A stretch of DNA of 23,306 nucleotides from NCBI GenBank assembly GCA_043757865.1, contig JAYVOP010000167.1, forward strand, positions 1 through 23,306. Reading direction: 5' to 3'. Every line of letters starts with the position of its first letter. Position 1 is the first letter of the stretch. This stretch comes from JAGNEJ01 sp043757865 (lineage in GTDB: Bacteria; Verrucomicrobiota; Verrucomicrobiia; Verrucomicrobiales; V1-33). The translations under genes were made by a program, and so were the position numbers. Shown here piece by piece: positions 6,489 through 15,431 of this stretch. Under the pieces are notes generated by a model. It worked only from the letters and a program-made list of their open reading frames with translations, had not been told where the DNA came from and did not search any database.

Positions 6489-8705
6489 CTACTGCGCAGC
6501 GCGCACGTCCAATGCCACCTGTGCAGAGCGTCCAGCATCGTCCAGCACTTGCAGCTTCCAGCGGCCCACGGCGGCGGCCCACAGCAGGGGCTGCGCAGGC
6601 GCGGTGCTGCCTAGGTAACGCGGCCCGGCAAACCAATGGACCCGCCGCACGCCGGGCGCAGCGTGAGCTTCTAACGGGATCGTGTTTTTGCTAGGATCGT
6701 TGGCCCGCAGCAGGTAGGTCAGGCTCGGCTGGGGGGAAATGATGCGCGGAGCAGGCGCAGATGTCAGGTCTGGTAGCGCGCTCAAATCCTCCGCGTGGGA
6801 GGGCAAGTTCGCCCGCGGAAACCCTGCATAGCGGAACTCCGCGAGCCGCTCGGCCGACCAGCATTCGCAGACTTTCCGCTGCGTGGATTCATCCGCCGTG
6901 GCCACGCGCTGGCCCTGCACGTCCAGGAAAATTTCCTGATGCACATGGCAACTCGTGATCGGGGAAACTCCGCCGATAAACAGACCCTTGCAGGCATGGG
7001 GACAATGCGGCCCGACCAGATCCCCGGACACGGAACACACCGCCACCTCCGTGATTCCCGCCGGGCGCACGGACTCTTGCGCGTGCAGGCCCAGCCGCGT
7101 GATCGTTTGCCAGAGCAAGGGCGCAGCCGTCTGCCGCGCGAACAGACCGGGCATCGGCTGACCATTGAAATGCCCCATCCAGACCACCAACACATAATCC
7201 CCTAACACGCCGCAAGCCCACGCATCCCGGAAGCCATTGGACGTGCCCGTCTTCCAAGCGAGGCCCGCCGGAGCCCCGGTTTCCGGGCCGCGTAGCGCGT
7301 CCAGCGTGAGGTAGCACGTGGCAGGCGTGAGGTTCGCACTCGCAGGATCCGCCAGCCCGGCGTAGAGGCCCGCCAGCTCTTCCAAGGAAACTTCCGCCCC
7401 GCCAATCGCCAATGCGAGGCCGTAATCTCGGCGGGCTAGGGCCACGCCCGCGCTGCGCAGGTAGCCCTCTAGGCCTGCGTCCGGCAGCCGCTCTGCCAGG
7501 GCCACGGCGGGCACATTGCGGCTGCGGCGGAGCGCTTCACTAGCCGCTATGGGGCCGAGAAAATCCCGGTCACTATTCTCGGGATTATACGCTGCAAACC
7601 GCCTGGGAGCGTCATCCAGCAACGTATGCGGCTGGATCAATCCGGCCTGAAATGCCAACGCATAAATGAACGGCTTCAACGCGGAGCCAGGGGACCGCCG
7701 CGCGCGCACGCCGTCCACTTGGCCGCCAATCTTCTCATTCCAGAAATCTGCGGATCCCACATACGCCCGCACCTCGCGCGTGGGCGCGTGCAGCAGCAAC
7801 GCGGCGGCATTGTCCAGCCCTTGCGGTCGCCAGCGGGCGAGGTAATCCGCCAGACTCTGCTCGACCAAAGTTTGCTGTGCGAGATCCAACGTGCTGGGCA
7901 CCACTAACGCCGGGCGGGATCCGGCTAGCTGGCGCAGTGACCAATGCGGAGCGAGCCGCGGCACCGGTGCCGGGGTGAGCTGGAACTGGCCATCCAGCGG
8001 GCTTGGCGGCTCGCCCTTGGCTGCGCGCAGGCGGGTCATCAGACGGGCTTGGGCCGCAGCTAGACTGACATTTCCCGTGGCGCGGGGCCGTCGCGTGGTG
8101 GGGCTTTGCGGGATCACACTGAGGCTCGCGGCCTCGCGCATGGTCAGTTCCCCAGCTGGTTTTCCACACCATCGCCAACTAGCCGCGGCCGCGCCTTCCA
8201 CGTTTCCACCGTAAGGCGCGCAGGTGAAGTAGGCCTCGGCTAGATGCTGCTTGGAGTAGTGCCGCTCCAGTTGGAGGGCGCGGAAAATTTGCGTCAGCTT
8301 GCCCCAAGTGGAGCGCGTTTCTAACTGCCAGCGCAATCGTGCGAACTGCATGGTCAGGGTGCTGCCGCCGCCCAGTTTCCGGCCCGTCAGCACGCCCCAG
8401 GCCGCCCGCAGCAAGGAACGCGGGTCCGCACCGGAGTGACTAAAGAACCGCCGATCCTCCATCTCTAACGTGGCGGTCAGCAACTCGGGGGACAACTCAT
8501 CCCAGTGCGCGGGCAGGCGATATTTCCCATCGCTGGTGAGGGTGAGATAGAGCACTTGGCCATTGCGATCCAAGACCACGCGGGAAAACTCTAGCCCTGG
8601 CGGCAGCAGTGCAGGCCGTGGCAGCAGCCCCCAACCAGCCACCAGCAAGGCCAAGAGTAGCAGCGCCCGCCGCAGCCAACGCACTTTGTTTGGCATTACC
8701 TTCAT
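6489..8705 (-). CDS. pbpC: Penicillin-binding protein 1C (738 aa)
   Basis: This is a bifunctional inner-membrane peptidoglycan synthase. A short cytosolic tail and one membrane anchor (about residues 12-29, ALLLLALLVAGWG) precede a GT51 glycosyltransferase domain. The catalytic Glu83 is in EMEDRRFFSHSG and the second motif is GGGSTLTMQ. The transpeptidase domain has SxxK (Ser341-Ala-Leu-Lys344), SxN (Ser395-Arg-Asn397) and KTG (Lys485-Thr-Gly487). The last 90 or so residues fit the C-terminal domain typical of PBP1C. Length is close to the roughly 770 of E. coli PbpC. The ATG at 8705 overlaps the alpha-2-macroglobulin stop by 4 bp (ATGA). Pairing with an alpha-2-macroglobulin gene is the standard bacterial context, where PBP1C is thought to repair wall damage. 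Confidence 0.95.
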   Translation of the reverse strand: MKVMPNKVRWLRRALLLLALLVAGWGLLPRPALLPPGLEFSRVVLDRNGQVLYLTLTSDGKYRLPAHWDELSPELLTATLEMEDRRFFSHSGADPRSLLRAAWGVLTGRKLGGGSTLTMQFARLRWQLETRSTWGKLTQIFRALQLERHYSKQHLAEAYFTCAPYGGNVEGAAAASWRWCGKPAGELTMREAASLSVIPQSPTTRRPRATGNVSLAAAQARLMTRLRAAKGEPPSPLDGQFQLTPAPVPRLAPHWSLRQLAGSRPALVVPSTLDLAQQTLVEQSLADYLARWRPQGLDNAAALLLHAPTREVRAYVGSADFWNEKIGGQVDGVRARRSPGSALKPFIYALAFQAGLIQPHTLLDDAPRRFAAYNPENSDRDFLGPIAASEALRRSRNVPAVALAERLPDAGLEGYLRSAGVALARRDYGLALAIGGAEVSLEELAGLYAGLADPASANLTPATCYLTLDALRGPETGAPAGLAWKTGTSNGFRDAWACGVLGDYVLVVWMGHFNGQPMPGLFARQTAAPLLWQTITRLGLHAQESVRPAGITEVAVCSVSGDLVGPHCPHACKGLFIGGVSPITSCHVHQEIFLDVQGQRVATADESTQRKVCECWSAERLAEFRYAGFPRANLPSHAEDLSALPDLTSAPAPRIISPQPSLTYLLRANDPSKNTIPLEAHAAPGVRRVHWFAGPRYLGSTAPAQPLLWAAAVGRWKLQVLDDAGRSAQVALDVRAAQ

Positions 8706-11700
8706 TCTCTGGGCAGCACGGTGAATTTCCCACCCACGCCATGGCCATGCACGGCTTGGTCATACATGCTTTCCGCATACGCTGGGGGCACGGTAAACGA
8801 GCCTGCGCAGGTGGGTCGGACGGCATAGGTAAACGTCCGCGTCTGATTGTCATTCAACTCACAGAAAAGCAGCGCGCGGTCTTCCCGCACGTCCACATAT
8901 TCCGTGCCGGGCAGCGTGGTGAGCCCCGGACGCAGCGCGTGTTCCTCCGTTTGCGGGGCGAAATCGAAGCCTCCCGGCAGCAGTTCCGTGAGCGCCAGAT
9001 GCGGCTGCCGCACGGCTCCCAGATTCCGCACGGTCACATTTACGAGCAAGAAATCTCCCACCTTGGCCAGCGCCACGGGCTGACCTTTGAGATCCGTAAT
9101 TTCATGATAGGCTTCCAGCGTATGTGCTTCCGCTTTCGTAGGGACCACGTGATCGAAGCCCGTCTCGATCGTCTGGAACCAAGCACCCAGGCGGGGCACA
9201 TCTGCGGTGCGGGCTAAGAAGAAACGCGCGCTCCCAGCATTTAACTTAGCCGTGAGCAATCCCGCCGCTGGCTCCGCTAACGTCTTGCCCGCTTGCGCGA
9301 TGCCCGCTTTCACGCCACTGGCCTTTGCCAGCCCCGCGTAGGCTTTCAGCGCCTGCACGCTCCACGCCGCAGAGAGCGTGTGGAAGTCACCAGACTCAAT
9401 CATTGCTGTCAGCGGCTGCAATTCCTCATAGCCAAATTTACCAGCGATCTCTGGGAAATGGCGACAGAGAATGGTAAAGATCATGGCCTCATTCGTGAGC
9501 GGAGAATCATAGTAGTCCGCCCAACTGAGCTTAGGCGCAGGCCGCGCGCGCGCAGTGCGATGCAGTTCCATCAATTGCTTGGCCTCCGGCTCTTGCTTCA
9601 GCAGCCGCCACGTGGCCGCTAGCCAAGCGGCAGAGCTATCCCGATGCCAAATTTCCGGCGGCACCTTAGCTGCGAGGAAGTCACTGAGCTTCAAGGCGTA
9701 GTTGGTGGTTACTTCCTCATTGCGGGTTAGAAGATAAATGGCGGCGGCCTGGAGATTGGCCTCGCGCTGCGTTTGCCAGTAGGAAAAGCCGCCGTTGGAA
9801 TTCCGCTCTGGCGGGCTGAGCTTGGCATCGGCGGTGTGGCGGAGATGGCGCAGGGCGGCATCGAACATCGGCCCGGGCACGGCAAAGCCGCCGGCCTTCG
9901 CTTCCGTTAGGAATTGCGTGACATAGATGCTGAGGAAGTCGAAATCCCCCCCATTTTCCGGCCCCCAATAACCGAAGCCGCCATTGGCTCCTTGGCGTCT
10001 GGAAAGCTGGCTAATCGCGCTCTGGATGGCCTTGGTGGCTTCCGCTTTTTCCATCCCAAAGTTGGCATCATCTCGCAGCACTAACCAGGGCCACGCACGG
10101 CTAGTGATCTGCTCACTACAGCCATGCGGATACTCCCGCAGGTAAGTGGCCAAGCCCCGCGCTAAGCCTAACGGGGTGGTGGAAATGACCGCCTCCCGCT
10201 GGGCAAACTGCGGATAGAAATCATGTTCTACCGCCACCGTATGATCGTCCGCGCGGAACCATCCGCTCTGCACCACCGCCGCGCGCAGCGTGCCCGGACG
10301 CACGCTCAGCGTGCTCCGCTGGGACACGGATTCCCCCGCAGCCGTGGAGGTAAAAGTGATCTCCGCATTGCCTAACTCCGGCGTGGCCTGCAGGCGGAAA
10401 TGCAGCGTGACTTCTTTCCCCACGGGAATGGTGGCTAGCTCCGCAGGTTGCTCCACCATTGTTATGCCTCCCGTGCATTCTGCTTTGAGGTGAATTTGAT
10501 CCGTGGTGGCCGCGCCTTCCAGTTGATTCGCCACCGTCACACTAGCCGTGAATTCATCCCCTGGGGCGGCAAAGAAGGGGGCGTTAGGCGTGAGCACGAA
10601 GGGGCCTTTTACAATGGTGTGCTGCTGCGCCACGCCCACTGCATCCAGCGCCACGGCGGTGGCCATGATGTTCAGTGCTCCCGCGAAATAATCGGGTACT
10701 TGATAGGCCACCTCATGACGCTCTGGCCCGCACTCTAGCAGTCCGCTCCAGAAGACGATGGGAGCCGCGCGCTTCCGCTTGAAAGGATTCAACCCGAGCT
10801 TGAGTTCCGGCGGCTCCAGGCCGTCTCCGCCCGTGGCCAAGGCCTTCTTTAATAAGGTAAATTCTGGCATCAGCAGGTCTAGCAGTTGATACGTTTCCAC
10901 CTCTAGCGCGGGCTTGTGTAGCAGTTCCGTGAGCGGCTGTGGAGCAGTGTAATTCGTGACGCGATGGATGCCCTCATCCACCGCCCAGACGAGGATGCGG
11001 GCGGGTCGCGGCGTGCTGTAGCCGATGACCACGCGCTCCCCCGGACGCACGCCGGCAGGCGCGTCTAGCGTGACGGCTAAGTGCCGCCGATCTTGCACCA
11101 CGCGGAACGCCGCCACGCCAGTGCTCAGCGGATTCGTGAACACCTCTGGGGAGTCCAGCGCCCGCACAAAAGTGACGTGAACATACGCCCCGCCCTCTAG
11201 TCCAGCAGGCACGGTGATTTGTTGCACACTGGCCGCCGCGTCGGATTTAAACCACTGCGCAGCGAGGACTTTTTCCCGCTCGATGGTCAGTAATCCGGCT
11301 CCGGCAAACGGAGCTTTCAGCGAGACGCTCAGCGGTTCTCCCGGCTTCCAGGCTTGATCCGGGAGCGTGAGTTCTAACTCGGAGTCGCGCTCTAGGCTGC
11401 GCGTGGGCTCGCCCGTGCCCACGATGTTGAAAGCCACCGTGCATTGCCCTACGCCCAGCACATCCCGCCATTCATAACGGAAATCTCCCACGTTAGTCAC
11501 AGGCAGATCCACCTTCACAGCGGACGCAGGCAGCGAGCCGTCCACCGTTTCTAGTTCCCGATCCCGCGCCACCGAAAGGTAGGCCAGGGTGCCATTATTC
11601 TGCTTGGTTAGCACGGAAACATAATGCGTCTCCACGAGCACGCGCTTGAGCCCCGGAGCAGCCACCAGCTTAGCATCTGGGCCGATGGCTTGAATCTGGA

Positions 11701-14539
11701 AAGCGCGCGGCACGCCCTTGGGGATGAAGTGCAAATCACCATTCGCCTTCCAGCCTAGCAAGTGCGTTTGGTGGGAAACGAGCGTTTGCAGCGAGCCGCT
11801 CACCCCGCGTCCACCATCCGCTTCAAAGCCTTCTAGCTCCACCGTGGCGCGCAGCAGCGGAGCCGTGTGGGCTTCCATGGCTAACGTAAATGAGGCTTTG
11901 CCATCCGCGTCGGTTTTGGTTTCCCCCAGATCCATTTCCATCTGTGACACGTGGTCCGCCTTGGGTAAGGCAAACGTCCAATCCGGCCACTGCGCAAAGA
12001 CTGGGGCCGCTGGCGTGAGGCGCAGTTTCCCCGTCACGCGACGGTCCTCTGCTGCGATGCCGAAGAGCGTTTGCAACTCCACCTCTGCGCTCAGTTGCTC
12101 TGGCGAGACCCACGCAGCGGTGTCAGGCGCAGGGGAAAAGTGGGTGGTGAGTTTCAAGCGATTCGGCTGGAATTCCTCCACGCGCACGAACGTGTGACCC
12201 AGTGCAGAGTCCTCTCCCCGGCGGCCCTGCGCTGGGCGTTGCAGCTCAATGCGCCAAACGCCCGTGGGGGCAGTTTCCGCCGTAGGGAGGCTGATGGTGT
12301 TGAATCCATCTGCGCCTAACGCCAGCGGGAAACGGCCCGCCTCCTCCTCCTTCGCATTCATCAACACAACCTCCACTGGCAAGCCCGTCAGCGTGCCCGC
12401 CCAGTCGCGTTGGCGCACGATGGTGGCGAGTTGGATCGGATCTCCGGGGCGGTAAATGCCGCGCTCCGTAAACAGAAAAGCATTGAGCGCAGCGCCATCG
12501 CTAGCATTCACGCCCCCGGTGTCGAAGCGGCTCGTTTCCACATGCCGATCACTGCGGGACCAAGCCAGGAAGGCTAGATCCGCGTCCTTCCGCGCCACTA
12601 ACGCCACGGGTTGTTGCTCCCGCTGGAGCCCTTCTAAGGAGGTTAGGGAGGCGTGCCCTTGGGCATCAGTAGTGGCTGTTTGTAGCACCTCTCCATTGCG
12701 TGCTAGGGCCGTCAGTTGCACGCCCGCCACGGGCTCGCGGGCAGAGAAAGATTGCACATAAACATCGCGTGAGCCGCCCGCATTTGCCTTCACGATCACC
12801 CCCAAATCCGTGATGAGCACGAAGCGGCGGTCCATCTCTTTCTCTTCCTGTTCGTATGATAGTTCCTCATCGGAACGGTCATTCCTTCGATAATACCGAT
12901 CTTCATCACTGGCGTGTGGCCGTTCTGGTAACATAATCCATTCAGGGTCGTCACCCACTCCAGGCGGACGATCCTCAGCGGTCCGCCTCCGCACGCCCTG
13001 CACGACCAAATAAAACAAGCCATGCGTCTCTGCGGGTTCTCCAGTGGTTAATGCTGGGCCGAAATCAAAGCTCGAGTAATTCGCTTCATAATCATTTTTC
13101 TTACCAATATCCTGCACGGATTGATGGAAATGGGCGATGTCTTCAAATCCAAAACTGCCTCTGAATTCTGGGTTTTCAAAATTCCCTTTCGTCTGGCTAA
13201 CTAGGTGATTGATCTGGTCCGCAGGGATTCTTCCTAACGTGTATTTTAGATGCGCATAGCCACGGGACTTTAGGTTCAATTTCCGTTCGCCATTGAGCGC
13301 CAGGATACCGCCTCTGCCTAACACCTGGGCGGACTTGGGGAACTCTGGCACGTCGATGATAGCCGCGAATTCCTCCCGCGTGCTGAAGCCGCCGGGAGCC
13401 GCTGTTTCTTTGGGGATTCTGACGTAGAGTGGGCCGGGCTCTTGGGCCGGCAGACGGAAGCCGAACCAAGTGCTGACGGGGGCGGGATGATCTCCACCCA
13501 TGTAGGTTAGGGGGACGCGCGTGGCCTTGGCTATGACGTTGGCGGTCACGTTCGTGGCGCTCCAGGGCTCGCCTTCCGGCGGCGGTGGGGGGAGTCGCCA
13601 AGCCTCGGCAAGTTTGGCGATGTCTGCACCGCGCGCGTCGATGCTGCTTTCAAAGAAGACGAACTGTTGGGGGTCGCCTTGCGCGTTGTTTACTAACTGG
13701 GGACGGGCTTCTTTAAAATAGAACGCCGAGTAGCGGGAGGGCGCGGTAAGTTTGACGGTGAAATCAATGGCCGTGGGATCGCCCCCAGTGAGGGGAATGA
13801 GGCCCTTGGTGATGTCAAAGCGCACCAGATCTTCCTTGTCCCCAGGCTTGATGAGTGGGGAGCGGAGGAAGAAACGCAGCGGATTCTTTTCATCCGCCAC
13901 GACCTGTGGCTGGCCGCCTTCGGTGAACAACGGCGTGGTGCTGAGGTTCTTCACGGTAAAATGCCGCCGTACTTCATCCAAGGCCACAGGCTGGCTGAAG
14001 AGCACGGTGGCGGTGAGTTGTTGCAAGGAAGGCGTGCTTGGGTCCACGTAAAATGACGTTTCTCCAAAGACCGCCGTGAGCCGGGGGGACTCCATATCCG
14101 CCCAGTTCGTATGCTGCAGCAGCACCTTGCAATCCGTCATCAAGCCCGTGCCGCTGAACGTGATTTCATACGTCCGAGGAGCCAGCCATAAGCCCTGTGG
14201 CTCGAACCCCAAGCGCGTGGAGTAGTCCCACCGCCAACGTCCTGGCACCTCTGGGGTGAGCTTCACAGTATTTGCTAAGGCGGCCTTGCCTAACAAGTCT
14301 GCGGGAGCTGCGGGGCCGCTGAAATCAATCGACAGCGCGCGGCCCGTGGCCTGCTGCCGGGGCTCATTCCAGTTGATGCAGCCCCAATTCACGCGGGCGG
14401 TGAGCGCGCGGATGGGGCGATTGCTAGTATCCTGTGCATCAGGCGACTGGGCCCAGATGGACAGACCGATAATCATCACGCAGCAGGCGCTGGTGAGACG
14501 TGTGAGAGCCCGAATGGGGCGAGAGGTAAAATTGCACAT
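8702..14539 (-). CDS. Large secreted bacterial alpha-2-macroglobulin with thioester motif (1945 aa)
   Basis: This is a periplasmic protease-trap protein. On cleavage of the bait region by an invading protease, the internal thioester captures the enzyme. The motif is intact: Cys1474-Ser-Glu-Gln1477 in YPHGCSEQ, followed by the helical thioester domain (GGFGYWGPENGG, GGFSYWQTQREANLQAA). Upstream are the macroglobulin and alpha-2-macroglobulin blocks (FLFTERGIYRPGDPIQL, ARILVWAVDEGI). The N-terminus has a hydrophobic segment at about 19-33 (CCVMIIGLSIWAQ), a signal peptide. No clear lipobox precedes it, unlike the lipoprotein YfhM. It is about 300 residues longer than E. coli YfhM, with a highly charged stretch at about 510-565. 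It is the first gene of the operon; no clear ribosome binding site or promoter is seen upstream. Confidence 0.93.
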   Translation of the reverse strand: MCNFTSRPIRALTRLTSACCVMIIGLSIWAQSPDAQDTSNRPIRALTARVNWGCINWNEPRQQATGRALSIDFSGPAAPADLLGKAALANTVKLTPEVPGRWRWDYSTRLGFEPQGLWLAPRTYEITFSGTGLMTDCKVLLQHTNWADMESPRLTAVFGETSFYVDPSTPSLQQLTATVLFSQPVALDEVRRHFTVKNLSTTPLFTEGGQPQVVADEKNPLRFFLRSPLIKPGDKEDLVRFDITKGLIPLTGGDPTAIDFTVKLTAPSRYSAFYFKEARPQLVNNAQGDPQQFVFFESSIDARGADIAKLAEAWRLPPPPPEGEPWSATNVTANVIAKATRVPLTYMGGDHPAPVSTWFGFRLPAQEPGPLYVRIPKETAAPGGFSTREEFAAIIDVPEFPKSAQVLGRGGILALNGERKLNLKSRGYAHLKYTLGRIPADQINHLVSQTKGNFENPEFRGSFGFEDIAHFHQSVQDIGKKNDYEANYSSFDFGPALTTGEPAETHGLFYLVVQGVRRRTAEDRPPGVGDDPEWIMLPERPHASDEDRYYRRNDRSDEELSYEQEEKEMDRRFVLITDLGVIVKANAGGSRDVYVQSFSAREPVAGVQLTALARNGEVLQTATTDAQGHASLTSLEGLQREQQPVALVARKDADLAFLAWSRSDRHVETSRFDTGGVNASDGAALNAFLFTERGIYRPGDPIQLATIVRQRDWAGTLTGLPVEVVLMNAKEEEAGRFPLALGADGFNTISLPTAETAPTGVWRIELQRPAQGRRGEDSALGHTFVRVEEFQPNRLKLTTHFSPAPDTAAWVSPEQLSAEVELQTLFGIAAEDRRVTGKLRLTPAAPVFAQWPDWTFALPKADHVSQMEMDLGETKTDADGKASFTLAMEAHTAPLLRATVELEGFEADGGRGVSGSLQTLVSHQTHLLGWKANGDLHFIPKGVPRAFQIQAIGPDAKLVAAPGLKRVLVETHYVSVLTKQNNGTLAYLSVARDRELETVDGSLPASAVKVDLPVTNVGDFRYEWRDVLGVGQCTVAFNIVGTGEPTRSLERDSELELTLPDQAWKPGEPLSVSLKAPFAGAGLLTIEREKVLAAQWFKSDAAASVQQITVPAGLEGGAYVHVTFVRALDSPEVFTNPLSTGVAAFRVVQDRRHLAVTLDAPAGVRPGERVVIGYSTPRPARILVWAVDEGIHRVTNYTAPQPLTELLHKPALEVETYQLLDLLMPEFTLLKKALATGGDGLEPPELKLGLNPFKRKRAAPIVFWSGLLECGPERHEVAYQVPDYFAGALNIMATAVALDAVGVAQQHTIVKGPFVLTPNAPFFAAPGDEFTASVTVANQLEGAATTDQIHLKAECTGGITMVEQPAELATIPVGKEVTLHFRLQATPELGNAEITFTSTAAGESVSQRSTLSVRPGTLRAAVVQSGWFRADDHTVAVEHDFYPQFAQREAVISTTPLGLARGLATYLREYPHGCSEQITSRAWPWLVLRDDANFGMEKAEATKAIQSAISQLSRRQGANGGFGYWGPENGGDFDFLSIYVTQFLTEAKAGGFAVPGPMFDAALRHLRHTADAKLSPPERNSNGGFSYWQTQREANLQAAAIYLLTRNEEVTTNYALKLSDFLAAKVPPEIWHRDSSAAWLAATWRLLKQEPEAKQLMELHRTARARPAPKLSWADYYDSPLTNEAMIFTILCRHFPEIAGKFGYEELQPLTAMIESGDFHTLSAAWSVQALKAYAGLAKASGVKAGIAQAGKTLAEPAAGLLTAKLNAGSARFFLARTADVPRLGAWFQTIETGFDHVVPTKAEAHTLEAYHEITDLKGQPVALAKVGDFLLVNVTVRNLGAVRQPHLALTELLPGGFDFAPQTEEHALRPGLTTLPGTEYVDVREDRALLFCELNDNQTRTFTYAVRPTCAGSFTVPPAYAESMYDQAVHGHGVGGKFTVLPRE
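14400..14521 (-). repeat. 20-bp imperfect direct repeat in the signal region of the alpha-2-macroglobulin gene
   Basis: Positions 14502-14521 and 14400-14419 (plus strand GTGAGAGCCCGAATGGGGCG and GTGAGCGCGCGGATGGGGCG) match at 17 of 20 bases. Both encode RPIRALT in the protein. They flank the hydrophobic signal segment. Confidence 0.6.
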
Positions 14540-14632
14540 GAGAGTGGAACGTCAGTAGGAACGTCCATCTATCAAGACCCGCAGGATTTTGTAAAAAATG
14601 TATTGGCCGAGCCCGGTGGAGCGAGGCCCTAG

Positions 14633-15028
14633 TTAGCTCAGTTCCGCCCGCACCTTGAGGCCGGGGAGATCTTGGAAATGTTGATCTGGTGAGATCAGCA
14701 CCGCACCTATTTGAATGGCAGCATGAGCGATGATGAGATCCGTCAGGGGCCGATTCCCACCCACGCTACGGTCCACCTCCCAAGCAAAATCCGCAATCTC
14801 GTGCCACGTTTTGGAGGTGGTAGGGACCTCCGGCACGATGTCGAAGAAGGCTTTCATTTCCTTGCGTAGCTGCGCATTTTTAAAGCCCCGCAACACCTCT
14901 GCGCGAATGATCCCACAGTTATAGAGATCGCCATTATTTAGGTAGGGGATTAATACTTGGCGGATATCCACCCCGGCCCGCAAGTGCTCAATATAGACTG
15001 CAGAATCCACGATGATAGGTGTGGTCAT
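14633..15028 (-). CDS. vapC: VapC-type PIN domain ribonuclease toxin (131 aa)
   Basis: This is a small PIN-domain protein expected to cleave RNA as the toxin of a type II toxin-antitoxin system. The acidic metal-binding residues are all present: Asp8 (PIIVDSAVYIE), Glu44 (IRAEVLRG), Asp97 (RPLTDLIIAHAA) and Asp115 (LISPDQHF). Length is typical. The start ATG at 15028 lies 3 bp after the antitoxin stop, so the two are co-transcribed in the usual antitoxin-first order. The exact RNA target cannot be read from sequence. The gene ends 93 bp before the alpha-2-macroglobulin gene on the same strand, so read-through into that operon is possible. Confidence 0.92.
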   Translation of the reverse strand: MTTPIIVDSAVYIEHLRAGVDIRQVLIPYLNNGDLYNCGIIRAEVLRGFKNAQLRKEMKAFFDIVPEVPTTSKTWHEIADFAWEVDRSVGGNRPLTDLIIAHAAIQIGAVLISPDQHFQDLPGLKVRAELS

Positions 15029-15031
15029 ACG

Positions 15032-15280
15032 TTATCTCAGCACTTGACTATAGCGGACCTCACGGCGGCGGAGTTTCGTGACGTCAAAGTCAGGATCGAT
15101 GGCATCGTGGAGCGTGGCTGCGGACCAGGGATGCTCCCGGATGTCCTTGATGACGGCTAGGCGTTCACCTTCCGTGAGTGCCCAATCGATGGCTTCTTTG
15201 CGGGTAGTGAAATGCATCAAACGCATGATGTTCTCCAGTTTCCCTTCGTCTAATTCAACTGTGGTCTTGGTTGTTTTCAT
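15032..15280 (-). CDS. vapB: VapB-type antitoxin (82 aa)
   Basis: This is the antitoxin partner of the PIN toxin. The N-terminus (KTTKTTVELDEGKLENIMRL, then TTRKEAIDWAL) fits a ribbon-helix-helix DNA-binding fold of the VapB type. The charged C-terminal half would wrap the toxin active site. It is expected to neutralise VapC and, as a complex, to repress its own promoter. The ATG at 15280 lies just downstream of a strong promoter and twin palindromes, and has no Shine-Dalgarno sequence. The predicted mRNA leader is only a few nucleotides. Confidence 0.88.
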   Translation of the reverse strand: MKTTKTTVELDEGKLENIMRLMHFTTRKEAIDWALTEGERLAVIKDIREHPWSAATLHDAIDPDFDVTKLRRREVRYSQVLR

Positions 15281-15281
15281 A

Positions 15282-15302
15282 TATGGGCATTAGTATGGCC
15301 AT
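15282..15302. promoter_or_regulatory. Candidate VapBC operator (two 8-bp palindromic sites)
   Basis: ATGGCCAT (15295-15302, a perfect palindrome) and ATGGGCAT (15283-15290, one mismatch) lie 12 bp apart centre to centre, each preceded by T. They flank and overlap the predicted -10 element, which suits autorepression by a ribbon-helix-helix antitoxin. This is inference from position and symmetry. Confidence 0.5.
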
Positions 15303-15317
15303 CTCTCCCGTAGTCAA
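15290..15317 (-). promoter_or_regulatory. Predicted vapBC promoter
   Basis: Read on the minus strand, TTGACT (15317-15312) and TACTAA followed by T (15295-15289) are separated by 16 bp, a good sigma70-type match. Transcription would start near 15283, about 3 nt before the vapB ATG at 15280. Confidence 0.6.
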
Positions 15318-15431
15318 TTTCTTTTTCGTATTTTCACTCCCCAATCCTAAATCATGGGGCCAGCCTCGCATACTTTTCGCGCCTTGCGTCCGCTGCTCAC
15401 AGCCCACACTCTCTGCAATTTTGTCATTCCC

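Noticed and set aside
14540..14632. Promoter for the alpha-2-macroglobulin operon (TTTACA-like and TAGATG-like boxes)
   Set aside because: The -10 match is too poor at any acceptable spacing.
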